From: Alphaproteobacteria bacterium
Lineage (GTDB): Bacteria; Pseudomonadota; Alphaproteobacteria; Reyranellales; Reyranellaceae
Length of the DNA: 39,735 bases
Reading direction: 5' to 3'
Assembly (NCBI GenBank): GCA_019235415.1
Contig: JAFAKN010000314.1
Coordinates: forward strand, 1-39,735
Position 1 is the first letter of the stretch; each line of letters opens with the position of its first letter. Shown in pieces: positions 28,770 to 37,758 of this stretch. Below the pieces are notes generated by a model, which worked only from the letters and a program-made list of their open reading frames with translations, searched no databases and had not been told where the DNA came from. Position numbers and translations under genes: made by a program.

Positions 28770-28840
28770 CTGTCATCCCGAGCGAAGCGAGGGATCCTTC
28801 CTGTCCCCTCAAAGATCCCTCGCTGCGCTCGGGATGACAG
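28770..28840. repeat. Intergenic palindromic element with 27-base arms
   Basis: The left arm (28770-28796, beginning CTGTCATCCCGAGCGAAG) and the right arm (28814-28840, ending CGGGATGACAG) are inverted copies with a single mismatch, around a 17-base loop. It sits between the convergent DUF1127 and DUF1028 genes. The consensus GTCATCCCGAGCGAAGCGA is a dispersed-repeat type seen in many proteobacteria. Confidence 0.85.
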
Positions 28841-28849
28841 CGCAAGGAG

Positions 28850-29509
28850 TCAGGCCGGTCCAGGTGCTCTTTCGGGCTCGACGGCGCGCACGACGTAGGC
28901 GTCGGCCTGCGGCTGGTAGAGCTCCCACAGGAAGCGCAGCTCGACGAGCGGCTGGGCATGCAGGTCGACGCGCAGGTCGACGAACGGAAAGCTCTCCCGG
29001 TGGACAACGAGCAGCGCTGCCGACTTGAGCTGCTTCCATTCCCCGCCGCTGGCCTGTCCCGCTTCGATGGCGCACATCAGGCGCTCGGCGAGCGGCTGCT
29101 CCTCGCTCGCTTCGAAGCTTTCGACCATGGCATCGACGACGTCGGGCGTGCGCAGGATGTTGCCGGCTGCCGCGCAGTTGCTGCCGATGCGTTCTTTCCG
29201 AGTCGAGCTGATCCTGTCGCCGCCGAACGCCGCGCCGCTGCCGTCGGCCGCGACGACTGCGAGCTGCCGCCAGCCGAGGTTCGGCTCGCTCTCTTGGAGC
29301 TCACGGATCGCCGCCTGAGGAGAAGTCCCACGTTTGAGCAGGGCGAGGATCTTGGGACCCAGCCGCGGGTCGGTGCGATGCTGCGTGAGCACAGCGCCGA
29401 CGCCCGCTTCGGCCCACGCACATCGGCTGCCGACCGAGATCGACGACGTCGTGACGATGGCGCCCAGCATGCCCGTGCGGGCGCAACGCCCGGCGATCGA
29501 GAAAGTCAT
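28850..29509 (-). CDS. DUF1028 domain protein (putative Ntn-hydrolase fold)
   Basis: A 219-residue DUF1028 protein. The N-terminus MTFSIAGRCARTGMLGAIV and the block WAEAGVGAVLTQHRTDPRLG are typical of the family, which is placed in the Ntn-hydrolase clan; Thr2 would become the N-terminal nucleophile after Met removal, but this is inference. Start ATG 29509 is preceded on the - strand by GGAGAAG; the frame extends further upstream without a ribosome site. The family's substrate is not known. DUF1028 genes are often near peptide-type ABC transporters, and here one is divergent, 61 bases away. About 50 C-terminal residues after LLVVHRESFPFVDLRVD continue as in longer members. Confidence 0.85.
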   Translation of the reverse strand: MTFSIAGRCARTGMLGAIVTTSSISVGSRCAWAEAGVGAVLTQHRTDPRLGPKILALLKRGTSPQAAIRELQESEPNLGWRQLAVVAADGSGAAFGGDRISSTRKERIGSNCAAAGNILRTPDVVDAMVESFEASEEQPLAERLMCAIEAGQASGGEWKQLKSAALLVVHRESFPFVDLRVDLHAQPLVELRFLWELYQPQADAYVVRAVEPERAPGPA

Positions 29510-29570
29510 GTCTTCTCCGCTCCCTCGTTCTGGTCTCACATGAGGGCACGGAATTTGCTGCCGAGGGTCC
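29510..29570. promoter_or_regulatory. Divergent promoter region of the DUF1028 gene and the monooxygenase/ABC operon
   Basis: Only 61 bases separate the two divergent starts, so both promoters must lie in this gap or inside the opposing genes. I see the - strand ribosome site (complement of 29511-29520) and GAGGGT before the + strand ATG, but no clear -35/-10 pair. Confidence 0.35.
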
Positions 29571-30881
29571 ATGCCGGTAAAGCGCAAGATGCATCTGGTG
29601 GCATATCTGAAGACCGGCCCGACCGCGAGCTATGCGCCGGGCTGGCGCCATCCGTCGGCGCCGCTGCACGACATCTGGGACGCCGAGCGCTACGAGCATC
29701 TTGCGCGCATGCTGGAGGAGGCCCGCTTCGATGCCGCTTTCTTTGCCGATGGCATGGGCCTGCCCGACATCTACAGAAGCAGTTTCGCCGACTATGTCGG
29801 CCGCGGCGGCCAGCTCAGCCTCATCGACCCGATGATCGTGCTGCCGCTGATGGCGCGGGTGACGCGCCATCTCGGGCTCGGCAACACGATATCCACTACC
29901 TTCCACCAGCCCTATCAGATCGCCCGCAGCCTCGGCTCGCTGGACCTCCTGAGCAAGGGCCGCGCGGCGTGGAACGTCGTCACCTCGGCGACCGACTACG
30001 AGGCGCGCAATTTCGGCATGGACGGCATGCCACCCAAGGACGACCGCTACGACCGGGCCGATGACGTGGTGGCGGCCTGCTTCGCGCTGTGGGACTGCTG
30101 GCAGCCCGACGCCCTGGTGATGGACCGCGAGAAGGGCGTGTTTGCCGATCCCGCCAAGATCCGTTACGCCAACCATGTCGGACCCTTTGTGCGGGTGCGC
30201 GGACCGATGACCATCCCGCGCAGTCCGCAGGGCCGCCCGCTCATCCTGCAGGCCGGCTCCTCGCCGCGCGGCCGCGAATGCGCGGCGCGCTGGGCCGACA
30301 TGATCTTCTGCACCACCGCTACCAAGGCCGACGGCATCGAGTTCCGCGCCGACATGCATCGCCGGCTGAGCGCGCGCGGCCGCTGCCCGAGCGAGTGCGC
30401 CATCCTGCCGACCTTGTCGGTGGTGGTCGGCGAGACGGAGTCGATCGCTCGCGAGCGGGCCGAATATCTCGATAGCCTGATGGACCCCGAGCTGGTGCTG
30501 GCCTCGTCGTCGACCTTGTTGGGCGTCGACCTCAGCACCATCCAGACGGCCGAGCAGGCCGAAACGGGCGCGGGCAACCAAGGCATCGCCGGCTCGCGCG
30601 ACCGCATGAGCCAGGTCGCCAAGGCGCAGGGCATCAGCTTCGCCCAGGCGGTGCGCAAGCCGCGCGGCCTGCTGGCCGGGACGCCGGCCATGATCGCCGA
30701 CGTCATGGAGGACTGGTTCACGTCGGGCGCTTGCGATGGTTTCGTCCTGCCGCCGACCGTCTTCCCGGCGACCTACGAGGAGTTCGCCCGCATGGTCACG
30801 CCCGAGCTGCAACGCCGCGGCCTGCTGCGCCGCGACTACGCCGGCTGCACCCTGCGAGAAAACCTCGCCAACCCCGGCTGA
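29571..30881 (+). CDS. NtaA/SnaA/DszA-type flavin-dependent monooxygenase (LLM class), copy 1
   Basis: A 436-residue bacterial-luciferase-like TIM-barrel oxygenase that would use FMNH2 supplied by a separate reductase. Family text: MHLVAYLKTGPTASYAPGWRHP near the start, FFADGMGLPD, the substrate/flavin-region block GLGNTISTTFHQPYQIAR, LDLLSKGRAAWNVVTS, QAGSSPRGRECAARWADMIF in two pieces, and the C-terminal VTPELQRRGLLRRDYAGCTLRENLANPG that is typical of the NtaA group. The ATG at 29571 follows GAGGGTCC. First gene of the ABC operon. Members act on nitrilotriacetate, dibenzothiophene, pristinamycin precursors and others, so the substrate cannot be told. Confidence 0.9.
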   Translation: MPVKRKMHLVAYLKTGPTASYAPGWRHPSAPLHDIWDAERYEHLARMLEEARFDAAFFADGMGLPDIYRSSFADYVGRGGQLSLIDPMIVLPLMARVTRHLGLGNTISTTFHQPYQIARSLGSLDLLSKGRAAWNVVTSATDYEARNFGMDGMPPKDDRYDRADDVVAACFALWDCWQPDALVMDREKGVFADPAKIRYANHVGPFVRVRGPMTIPRSPQGRPLILQAGSSPRGRECAARWADMIFCTTATKADGIEFRADMHRRLSARGRCPSECAILPTLSVVVGETESIARERAEYLDSLMDPELVLASSSTLLGVDLSTIQTAEQAETGAGNQGIAGSRDRMSQVAKAQGISFAQAVRKPRGLLAGTPAMIADVMEDWFTSGACDGFVLPPTVFPATYEEFARMVTPELQRRGLLRRDYAGCTLRENLANPG

Positions 30882-30896
30882 TAGGAGAGGCCCGTC

Positions 30897-32396
30897 ATGC
30901 CCCTTTTCCGCAGGACACTGATCGGTTCCTCCCTTGCCGCGGCGACACTTGCCTTCCGTCCGGCGCATGCGGCGGGCAAGGTCCTGCGCATCGGCATCAG
31001 CACGTCGCTCAGCACGCTCGATCCGATGATGGTGACGACGGGCGACGAGTACATCCACGCCAACCTCGTCTTCAACGGCCTGGCGCGCATGCGCGAAGAC
31101 CTGGTCGTCGAGCCTGACCTCGCCGAGAGCTGGACATACAGCGACGACCTCAGGCAGTGGACGTTCCGTCTGCGCCGCGGCGTGAAGTTCCATGACGGCC
31201 AGGAGATGGTGGCCGACGACGTCGTCGCGAGCTTCCGTCGTTTGCTCGATCCCGCGAGCACGTCGCCGGTGCGCAGCCAGTACGACATGATCGACAGCGT
31301 CGCGGCGCCCGACGCCGCGACGGTCGTCTTCAAGCTCACGATCCCCTACGGCGGCCTCGCCGACATCCTGACCGACCGCCAAGTCAAGATCGTGCCGCGC
31401 GGCGCCAGCGATCTCGCTACCAAGCCGATCGGCACCGGTCCGTTCAAGGTCGTGAGCTACACCGCGGGCGACCGGCTCGTGCTGGCGCGCCATGCCGACT
31501 ATTTCGAGCCGGGCCTGCCCAAGCTCGAGGGCGTGGAGCTGCGCATCATCCCCGAGATGAGCGTGAAGATCGCGGCCGTGCAGGCCGGCGACATCGACGT
31601 CGTGTGGGACCTGCCGCTCGAGCAGGTGAAGCCGTTGTCGGGCCGCGCCGACCTTCGCATCGACAGCGTGCCGACCGCGTCATGGGACGGGGCGATCCTC
31701 AACAACGCCATCGCGCCGTTCAACGACAAGCGCGTGCGCCAGGCCTTCCACCTCGCCGTCGACAAGAAGGAGGTGGTCGACCTGACGCTGTTCGGCCAGG
31801 GCGTCGAGACGATCAGCCCGATCCCGCCCAGCCATCCCTTCTTCGCCAAGGACGTCACCGTCGCCAAGCCCGATCCCGCCGCCGCGCGCAAGCTCCTGGC
31901 CGAGGCGGGCCATCCCAACGGTATCAAGCTGCCGGTGATCCTGCCGGTCGGACGTCCGGTGCGCGAACGGCTCGGGGTCACCTTGCAGCAACTGGCCAAG
32001 GCGGGCGGCTTCGACCTGCAGGTGCAGCGCCTGCCGTACTCCTCGTTCAATGCCGAAGTGTCGGGCAAGGCGCCGCTCTACATCGACGGCTTCTTCGCTC
32101 GGCCGACCGTCGACACCAGCCTTTTCTCCTTCCTGCGCAGCGGCGGCAGCTGGAACGAACGGCTATGGCACTACAACGACGCGACGGTGGACCGCGCCCT
32201 CGACGCGGCGCGGTCGAGCGCCGATCCGGCGGTGCAGAAGAAGAACTACGGCGACGTGCAGGCAGCGCTGGTCGCCAACCCCGCCTCGTTCTTCGCCTAC
32301 TCCGTCAACTACGCCTGCGCCTATCGCAAGTCGGTCGGCGGCGTGAAGACCCATCCCATGAAGTGGTTCGACCTGCGCTACGCGACGCTGGGCTGA
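30897..32396 (+). CDS. ABC transporter substrate-binding protein, family 5 (peptide/nickel type)
   Basis: A 499-residue periplasmic solute-binding protein of the Dpp/Opp group. It begins with a signal peptide containing FRRTLIGSSLAAATLAF and a likely cut after AHA (about residue 25); the RR pair may indicate Tat export. The mature part starts VLRIGISTSLSTLDPMMVTT, followed by LVFNGLARMREDLVVEPDLA, the family block WTFRLRRGVKFHDGQ and LTIPYGG. The ribosome site GGAGAGG precedes the ATG, 15 bases after the first monooxygenase. It gives the transporter its specificity; ligand unknown. Confidence 0.92.
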   Translation: MPLFRRTLIGSSLAAATLAFRPAHAAGKVLRIGISTSLSTLDPMMVTTGDEYIHANLVFNGLARMREDLVVEPDLAESWTYSDDLRQWTFRLRRGVKFHDGQEMVADDVVASFRRLLDPASTSPVRSQYDMIDSVAAPDAATVVFKLTIPYGGLADILTDRQVKIVPRGASDLATKPIGTGPFKVVSYTAGDRLVLARHADYFEPGLPKLEGVELRIIPEMSVKIAAVQAGDIDVVWDLPLEQVKPLSGRADLRIDSVPTASWDGAILNNAIAPFNDKRVRQAFHLAVDKKEVVDLTLFGQGVETISPIPPSHPFFAKDVTVAKPDPAAARKLLAEAGHPNGIKLPVILPVGRPVRERLGVTLQQLAKAGGFDLQVQRLPYSSFNAEVSGKAPLYIDGFFARPTVDTSLFSFLRSGGSWNERLWHYNDATVDRALDAARSSADPAVQKKNYGDVQAALVANPASFFAYSVNYACAYRKSVGGVKTHPMKWFDLRYATLG

Positions 32397-32398
32397 GC

Positions 32399-33361
32399 AT
32401 GCGACTGGCCGCCTTCCTGCTGCGGCGACTGCTCGGCCTGGTGGGCGTGCTGCTCGGCATGTCGGTGCTGATCTTCGGCATCATCCACATCCTGCCGGGC
32501 AACGTCGCCTACGCCATTCTGGGCGAGTTCGCCACACCGGCGGCGGTGGCACAGCTCGAGGCCAAGCTCGGCCTCAACGATCCGCTGCCGATGCAATATT
32601 GGCGTTGGTTGAGCGCCCTGCTCCAGGGCGACTTCGGCACGTCGATCGTAATGTCGCGACCGGCGGCGTCGCTGATTGCCGAGGCGCTGGGCCGGTCCGC
32701 GGTGCTGGCCGCGCTCGCCTTCGGCCTGGTCGCGATGGGCGGCATCGGGCTCGGCCTGTACGGCGCCACGCATCGCGGCCGGCTGGCCGACAAGCTGCTG
32801 ACGCTCTTGCAGTTCGTGCTGATCGCCGTGCCGGAATTCTTCTGGGCGATTCTCGCCGTGCTGATCTTCGCGGCCTGGCTGAACCTGCTGCCGGCCACCG
32901 GCTACGCGCCGCTCAGCGACGGTGTGCTGGCCTGGGGATCGCATCTGCTGCTGCCCGTGCTGGTGCTGGCGTCCGGCCTGGTTGCGCATGTCGCGCGCCT
33001 TACCCGCTCGTCGACCATCGAGGTCCTCGACAGCCGCTACGTGCTGACGGCGCGGGCGCGCGGCCTCGGCGAGCGGCGCGTGCTGTGGCGTCATGCGCTG
33101 CCCAATGCGCTGCTGCCGGCCATCACGGTGCTGGCGATCGACGCCGGGTTGCTGATCGGCGGCATCGTCGTCGTCGAGACGGTATTCGCCTATCCGGGAC
33201 TGGGACGCTTGCTGGTCTATGCCATCGAGCGGCATGACCTGCCGCTCCTGCAGGTCGGCATGATGGTGGTGACCGCGATCTATGCGGTGGCCAACTTCAT
33301 CGCCGAGCTCCTGTACGCGGTCTTGAACCCGCGGATCCGTGTCGCGGGAGCGGCGGCGTGA
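32399..33361 (+). CDS. ABC transporter permease, DppB/OppB type
   Basis: A 320-residue inner-membrane permease. ATG 32399 lies two bases after the binding-protein stop and gives the typical start MRLAAFLLRRLLGLVGVLLG; the upstream open frame only shadows the preceding gene. The N-terminal membrane segment is followed by the periplasmic domain (IHILPGNVAYAILGE... LGLNDPLPMQYWRWL), then about five further segments. The EAA loop reads TARARGLGERRVLWRHALPNALLP, where the ATPase docks. The stop overlaps the next GTG. Confidence 0.94.
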   Translation: MRLAAFLLRRLLGLVGVLLGMSVLIFGIIHILPGNVAYAILGEFATPAAVAQLEAKLGLNDPLPMQYWRWLSALLQGDFGTSIVMSRPAASLIAEALGRSAVLAALAFGLVAMGGIGLGLYGATHRGRLADKLLTLLQFVLIAVPEFFWAILAVLIFAAWLNLLPATGYAPLSDGVLAWGSHLLLPVLVLASGLVAHVARLTRSSTIEVLDSRYVLTARARGLGERRVLWRHALPNALLPAITVLAIDAGLLIGGIVVVETVFAYPGLGRLLVYAIERHDLPLLQVGMMVVTAIYAVANFIAELLYAVLNPRIRVAGAAA

Positions 33362-34203
33362 CCGCGGTCGCGCGCTCGCCGCTGCGCCTGCCGTCCAGTC
33401 TCGTGCTCGGCGCCGCCCTGCTGGGGCTGATAGCCGCGGCGGCCATCGTCGGCATCTGGCTCACGCCGTACGATCCCGCCGCCTTTGCCGTGCGCGACCG
33501 CCTGCAGCCGCCGAGCGCTTTGCATCCGTTCGGCACTGACGAATTCGGCCGCGACGTGCTGTCCCGCGTGCTGGCCGGTGCGCATCTTTCGCTGGCCGCG
33601 GGGTTTGGCGCCATGGCGATCAGCCTGGCGGTCGGCGTGCCGCTCGGCCTGCTCGCCGCCTTTCACCGCGGCGTCACCGAAGAGCTGATCATGCGCGCCG
33701 TCGACCTGCTGATTTCGCTGCCGCCCGTGCTGCTCGGGCTTCTGGTGCTGGCGGTGACGCCGCCCAGCCTGGGCAAGACGATCGCCGCGGTGGGCCTGGT
33801 CTACGTGCCGATCCTGGTGCGCCTGACGCGCGCGGTGGCCCTCGGTCTCCTGCAAGAGGACTTCGTGCAGGCGGCGCGGGCGCGCGGCGAGGGCGCCGTT
33901 CCCATCCTGTGGCACGAGATCCTGCCTAACGCCTGGCCGCCCATCATCGTCGAGTGCGGCCTGCGCGTGACCTTCGCCATCCTGCTCGGCTCGGCGCTGT
34001 CGTTCCTCGGGCTCGGTCCGCAGCCGCCGGCCAGCGAATGGGGGCTGATGATCGCCGAAGGCCGCGACTTCTTGCGCCAGGCTCCGTGGATCTGCCTTGC
34101 CCCGGGTCTGTCGCTCTGCGTGCTGCTGGTCACGGTCAATCTCGTCGGCGAAGGTTTGCGCGAACGGCTCGACCCGCAACTGAGCGGACGCGCCCATGCC
34201 TGA
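33358..34203 (+). CDS. ABC transporter permease, DppC/OppC type
   Basis: A 281-residue partner permease. GTG 33358 overlaps the preceding stop (GTGA). The N-terminal segment is followed by LTPYDPAAFAVRDRLQPPSALHPFGTDEFGRDVLSRV in pieces, the hallmark of DppC-type subunits. About five more membrane segments follow, with the EAA loop QAARARGEGAVPILWHEILPN and the late block SFLGLGPQPPASEWGLMI. Its last codons lie in the first copy of a triplicated 16-bp unit that leads into the ATPase gene. Confidence 0.94.
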   Translation: MTAVARSPLRLPSSLVLGAALLGLIAAAAIVGIWLTPYDPAAFAVRDRLQPPSALHPFGTDEFGRDVLSRVLAGAHLSLAAGFGAMAISLAVGVPLGLLAAFHRGVTEELIMRAVDLLISLPPVLLGLLVLAVTPPSLGKTIAAVGLVYVPILVRLTRAVALGLLQEDFVQAARARGEGAVPILWHEILPNAWPPIIVECGLRVTFAILLGSALSFLGLGPQPPASEWGLMIAEGRDFLRQAPWICLAPGLSLCVLLVTVNLVGEGLRERLDPQLSGRAHA

Positions 34204-34242
34204 CGCCGCCAATGCCTGACGCCGCCCATGCCTGACGCTGCC
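34196..34242 (+). repeat. Three tandem 16-base units at the permease/ATPase junction
   Basis: ATGCCTGACGCCGCC(A/C) starts at 34196 and 34212, and a third, 15-base copy (one T for C) starts at 34228, followed by another ATG at 34243. Each unit contains ATG and TGA. Because 16 is not a multiple of three, each copy falls in a new frame: the first carries the permease stop and opens MPDAANA-stop, the second encodes MPDAAHA-stop, and the third starts the ATPase. Confidence 0.85.
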
Positions 34243-36279
34243 ATGTCCGATGTCGTGGTGGACGGCAACGTGCTGCGGGTCGAGGCCCTTTCCGTCGCCT
34301 ATCCGTCGCGCGACGGCTGGCTGCATGCCGTCGACGGCGTATCCCTTTCCATCGCGCCGGGCACCGTGTTGGGCCTGGTCGGCGAATCGGGATCGGGCAA
34401 ATCGACGGTCGTGCTGGCGCTGCTGGGGCTGCTCGGATCGAGCGCGCGACTCCGGGCGGAGCGCCTGGAGTTCGACGGCCACGATCTGTTGCGCGAGGCG
34501 GCCGCCCTGCGCGGCCGGCGCATCGGCGTCGTCTTTCAGGATTCGGCCGCGACTCTCAATCCGGCGCTGACCGTCGGCACGCAGGTCGTCGAGCCGATGC
34601 GCGTCCATCTCGGCACGAAGCGTGCCCTCGCCTGGCAGCGCGGCATCGAGCTTTTGGCGGAAATGGGCATTCCGCGTCCCGCGGAGATCATGCGCAGCTA
34701 CCCGCACCAGCTGTCCGGCGGCATGAAGCAGCGGGTGGGCATTGCCGCGGCGCTGGCGAGCGAGCCCGACCTGCTGCTGCTCGACGAGCCGACGACCGCG
34801 CTCGACGTCACGATCGAGGCGCAGATCCTTTCACTGCTCGATCGCCTGCGCACCATGCGCCTTGAAGGTGGGCGCCGGCTCGCCATGCTGCTGGTCAGCC
34901 ACAACCTCGGGATCGTCGACCGCCTGTGCGATTCGGTGTCGGTTCTCTACGCCGGCCGCCTGGTCGAGTCGGGCACGACGGCCAACGTCCTGCAGCGCCC
35001 GCTACATCCTTACAGCAAGGGCCTGCTGGCCGCGTTGCCGCGAGTCGACCGGCAGCATGCCGGCCGGCTGGCGCCGATTCCCGGCCGGCTTCCCGACCTC
35101 TGGGCGCCCGATCCCGGCTGCAATTTCCGCCCGCGCTGCGCCTTTGCGTCGGCCGGCTGCGAGCAGCCTCAGCGCGTGACAGGCGACCATCACAAGGTGC
35201 GCTGCCATCGCGCCGATACGATCGTCGACATTCCTTGGCCGATCGAGCGGGCAACCGCGGCGGCGCAACCCCGTTCTGCGGTTCCCCTGGTCGAAGCTGC
35301 CGATCTCTCCATTCGCTTCGACAGCGGCGGCTGGCTGCAGCGCCTTCTCGGCGAGAGCGCCGGCATCCTCGCCGTCGATCGCGTGTCGCTCACCATCCAC
35401 AGCGGAGAGGTGCTCGGCCTGGTGGGCGAATCGGGATGCGGCAAGTCGACCCTGGGTCGCTTGCTGCTGCGTCTGCTGCCCGCTCTGGACGGCACCCTGA
35501 GCTTTGCCGCCGAGCCGGTGCGTGCAAAGCCCGATGCGCGGTTTCGCCGACAGGCGCAGGTCGTGTTCCAGAACTCCGACACGTCGCTCAATCCGCGCCA
35601 GACCGTGGGCGAAATCCTGGGTCGTGCCATCCGCTGGTTCGCGATCGCCAACGTCGAGGCCGAGGTGATGGTCGAGGTCGGTCGGCTGCTCGACCTGGTG
35701 CGCCTGCCGCGGTCCTACGCGCGGCGCTATCCGCACCAGCTGTCGGGCGGCGAGAAGCAGCGGGTCGGAATTGCCCGCGCGCTTGCCCCACGTCCCCGGT
35801 TCGTGGTGTGCGACGAGGCGGTTTCGGCGCTCGACGTGTCGGTGCAGGCCGCGGTGCTCAACCTGCTGCGCGATTTGCGCGATCAACTGGGCGTCGCCTA
35901 TCTCTTCATCAGCCACGACATCGGCGTCATCGCCCACATCGCCGATCGGATCGCCGTGATGTATCGCGGCACGATCGTCGAGGAGGGTCTGGCCGACGAC
36001 GTGCTGCGTCCGCCGTACCATCCCTACACCGAGCTGCTGCTGTCGTCGGTCCCCCTGATCGGCCGGCAGCGCGACACCGATCCACCCCCGGCCGCGCGTC
36101 CGCCGGCCGCCGGCGGGTGCAAGTTCGCCGATCGCTGCCGCTTCCGGCTCGGCCCGCTCTGCGACAGTGTCCCGCCGCCCTTGCAAGCGGCCGGCCCTGG
36201 ACACCGCATCCGCTGCCATATCCCGTTGCCCCAGCTGGCCGGGCAACCGCACTGGCTCGATCGAGGAGAGACGACATGA
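34228..36279 (+). CDS. Dipeptide-type ABC transporter ATPase with two fused nucleotide-binding domains (DppD-DppF fusion)
   Basis: A 683-residue cytoplasmic ATPase that carries both engines of the importer in one chain. NBD1 has Walker A GESGSGKS at 52-59 (Lys58), signature [15 protein letters not shown], Walker [14 protein letters not shown], and a C-terminal Cys block [12 protein letters not shown]2 starts near residue 355, with Walker A GESGCGKS at 400-407 (Lys406), signature [15 protein letters not shown], Walker [14 protein letters not shown] and a second Cys block CKFADRCRF. The Cys blocks are typical of Opp/Dpp ATPases. The start may be ATG 34228 or ATG 34243; the latter gives [18 protein letters not shown], a more usual length. 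TGA overlaps the next ATG. Such fusions are known in the family. Confidence 0.93.
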   Translation: MPDAAMSDVVVDGNVLRVEALSVAYPSRDGWLHAVDGVSLSIAPGTVLGLVGESGSGKSTVVLALLGLLGSSARLRAERLEFDGHDLLREAAALRGRRIGVVFQDSAATLNPALTVGTQVVEPMRVHLGTKRALAWQRGIELLAEMGIPRPAEIMRSYPHQLSGGMKQRVGIAAALASEPDLLLLDEPTTALDVTIEAQILSLLDRLRTMRLEGGRRLAMLLVSHNLGIVDRLCDSVSVLYAGRLVESGTTANVLQRPLHPYSKGLLAALPRVDRQHAGRLAPIPGRLPDLWAPDPGCNFRPRCAFASAGCEQPQRVTGDHHKVRCHRADTIVDIPWPIERATAAAQPRSAVPLVEAADLSIRFDSGGWLQRLLGESAGILAVDRVSLTIHSGEVLGLVGESGCGKSTLGRLLLRLLPALDGTLSFAAEPVRAKPDARFRRQAQVVFQNSDTSLNPRQTVGEILGRAIRWFAIANVEAEVMVEVGRLLDLVRLPRSYARRYPHQLSGGEKQRVGIARALAPRPRFVVCDEAVSALDVSVQAAVLNLLRDLRDQLGVAYLFISHDIGVIAHIADRIAVMYRGTIVEEGLADDVLRPPYHPYTELLLSSVPLIGRQRDTDPPPAARPPAAGGCKFADRCRFRLGPLCDSVPPPLQAAGPGHRIRCHIPLPQLAGQPHWLDRGETT

Positions 36280-37643
36280 TGGTGCTGGGCGTGAACGGCG
36301 GCGCTTTGGGCGGCCACTTGGGCGGCTGGCGCCATCGCGATTCGTTTCCGACGACGGCGATGGAGCTGCCTCGCATGATCGCGATCGCCAAGCTCGCCGA
36401 GCAGGGCAAGCTCGACCTGATGTTCCTGGCCGACGGCAACGGCGTGCGCCAGATGGACAAGCCGGCGTTGTTCGCCGCCAACAGCCCGTCGGATCGTCCC
36501 GCGGTGTTCGAGCCGGTGACGCTGTTCGCGGCCCTGTCGCAGCACACGACGCACCTGGGGTTCGTCGCCACCGCCACGACCAGCTACGAGGAGCCGTTCA
36601 CCATCGCGCGCAAGTTCGCCTCGCTCGACCATTTGAGCGGCGGGCGTGCGGCTTGGAACCTCGTCACGACCCAGTATGTCGAGGACGCCAAGAATTTCGG
36701 CCGCGACGAGCACATGGGGCGGACCGAGCGCTACGAGCGCGCCCGCGAAAGCCTCGACGTCGTGCGCGGGCTCTGGGATTCCTGGGCGTGCGACGCCTTC
36801 CCGCAGGACAAGGCGAGCGGCCGCTATCTCGATCCGACCCGCGTGCGTCTCCTCGGCCATCGCGGCAGGCACTTCGCGGTCAAGGGGCCGCTCAATGTCG
36901 CGCGCACGCCGCAAGGCCAGCCGGTCGTGTTCATGGCCGGGCAATCCGACGCCGGCAAGGAGCTGGCGGCCTACGGCGGCGAAGGCCTGTTCGGCACCGC
37001 CAGCAGCAAGCAGGAAGCGCAGCGCGAATACGCCGACATCAAGGGCCGCATGGCGAAGTACGGCCGTCAACCCGAGGCACTGCGCATCATGCCGGGCCTC
37101 AGCGTGTACGTCGGCGGCACCGCCGCGGAGGCGGACGCCTTGTTCGAGGAGTTGCAGTCGCTTATCTCGCCGGCGCTCGCGGTCAGCTACCTCTCGAAGG
37201 TCGTCGGCTTCGATCTATCCGGCGCGCCACTCGACGGCCCGATGCCGCAGCGTCGCGGCGAGAGCCTGGGCGGCACGGCGATCGGCCGGTCGGTCCTCGA
37301 CATGGCGGCGCGCGACGGCTTGACGGTACGCGGCACCTACGAGCGCGTCCTGCCGTCGATGGGCGGCAACATGGTGAAGGGCGATCCCGGCCAGGTCGCC
37401 GACTTCATGGAGGACTGGTACCGCAGCAAGGCGTGCGACGGCTTCATCCTCTCGATGCCCGTGGAGCCGCGCAGCCTGCGCGACTTCGTCGAGCTGGTGG
37501 TGCCCGAGCTGCAACGCCGCGGCCTGCGGCCGCCCGACTACCGCGGCCCGACCTTGCGCGACAACATGGGCTTGGCCCGGCCGACCCATCCGTTCTCGGA
37601 TGATTCCCAGGGAGGAAAACTACCGGCCAAGGCTGTGGACTAA
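36276..37643 (+). CDS. NtaA/SnaA/DszA-type flavin-dependent monooxygenase (LLM class), copy 2
   Basis: A second LLM-class oxygenase, 455 residues, at the end of the transporter operon. The ribosome site GAGGAGAG precedes ATG 36276, which overlaps the ATPase stop. Family text: HLGGWRHRDS, LAEQGKLDLMFLADGNGV, HLGFVATATTSYEEPFTIAR, LDHLSGGRAAWNLVTT, and the C-terminal LVVPELQRRGLRPPDYRGPTLRDNMGL. It differs from copy 1 throughout, so it is not a recent duplicate; the two probably act on different substrates or steps. Like copy 1 it would need FMNH2 from a reductase, and none is encoded in the window. Confidence 0.9.
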   Translation: MMVLGVNGGALGGHLGGWRHRDSFPTTAMELPRMIAIAKLAEQGKLDLMFLADGNGVRQMDKPALFAANSPSDRPAVFEPVTLFAALSQHTTHLGFVATATTSYEEPFTIARKFASLDHLSGGRAAWNLVTTQYVEDAKNFGRDEHMGRTERYERARESLDVVRGLWDSWACDAFPQDKASGRYLDPTRVRLLGHRGRHFAVKGPLNVARTPQGQPVVFMAGQSDAGKELAAYGGEGLFGTASSKQEAQREYADIKGRMAKYGRQPEALRIMPGLSVYVGGTAAEADALFEELQSLISPALAVSYLSKVVGFDLSGAPLDGPMPQRRGESLGGTAIGRSVLDMAARDGLTVRGTYERVLPSMGGNMVKGDPGQVADFMEDWYRSKACDGFILSMPVEPRSLRDFVELVVPELQRRGLRPPDYRGPTLRDNMGLARPTHPFSDDSQGGKLPAKAVD

Positions 37644-37758
37644 AGACAGGATCGCTGTCGATTTTGTATGTTTGTTAGGCTTAGGGCAATTCGCCAGCTC
37701 GCCCAAGGGATGTGCAACCTTCCCCGCCATTGACCCTTCCGATAATGCCTTGCCTTCA

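Noticed and set aside
34926..36275. Upstream part of the frame containing the second monooxygenase
   Set aside because: Arg/Ala-rich shadow of the ATPase gene; GAGGAGAG before ATG 36276 fixes the start.
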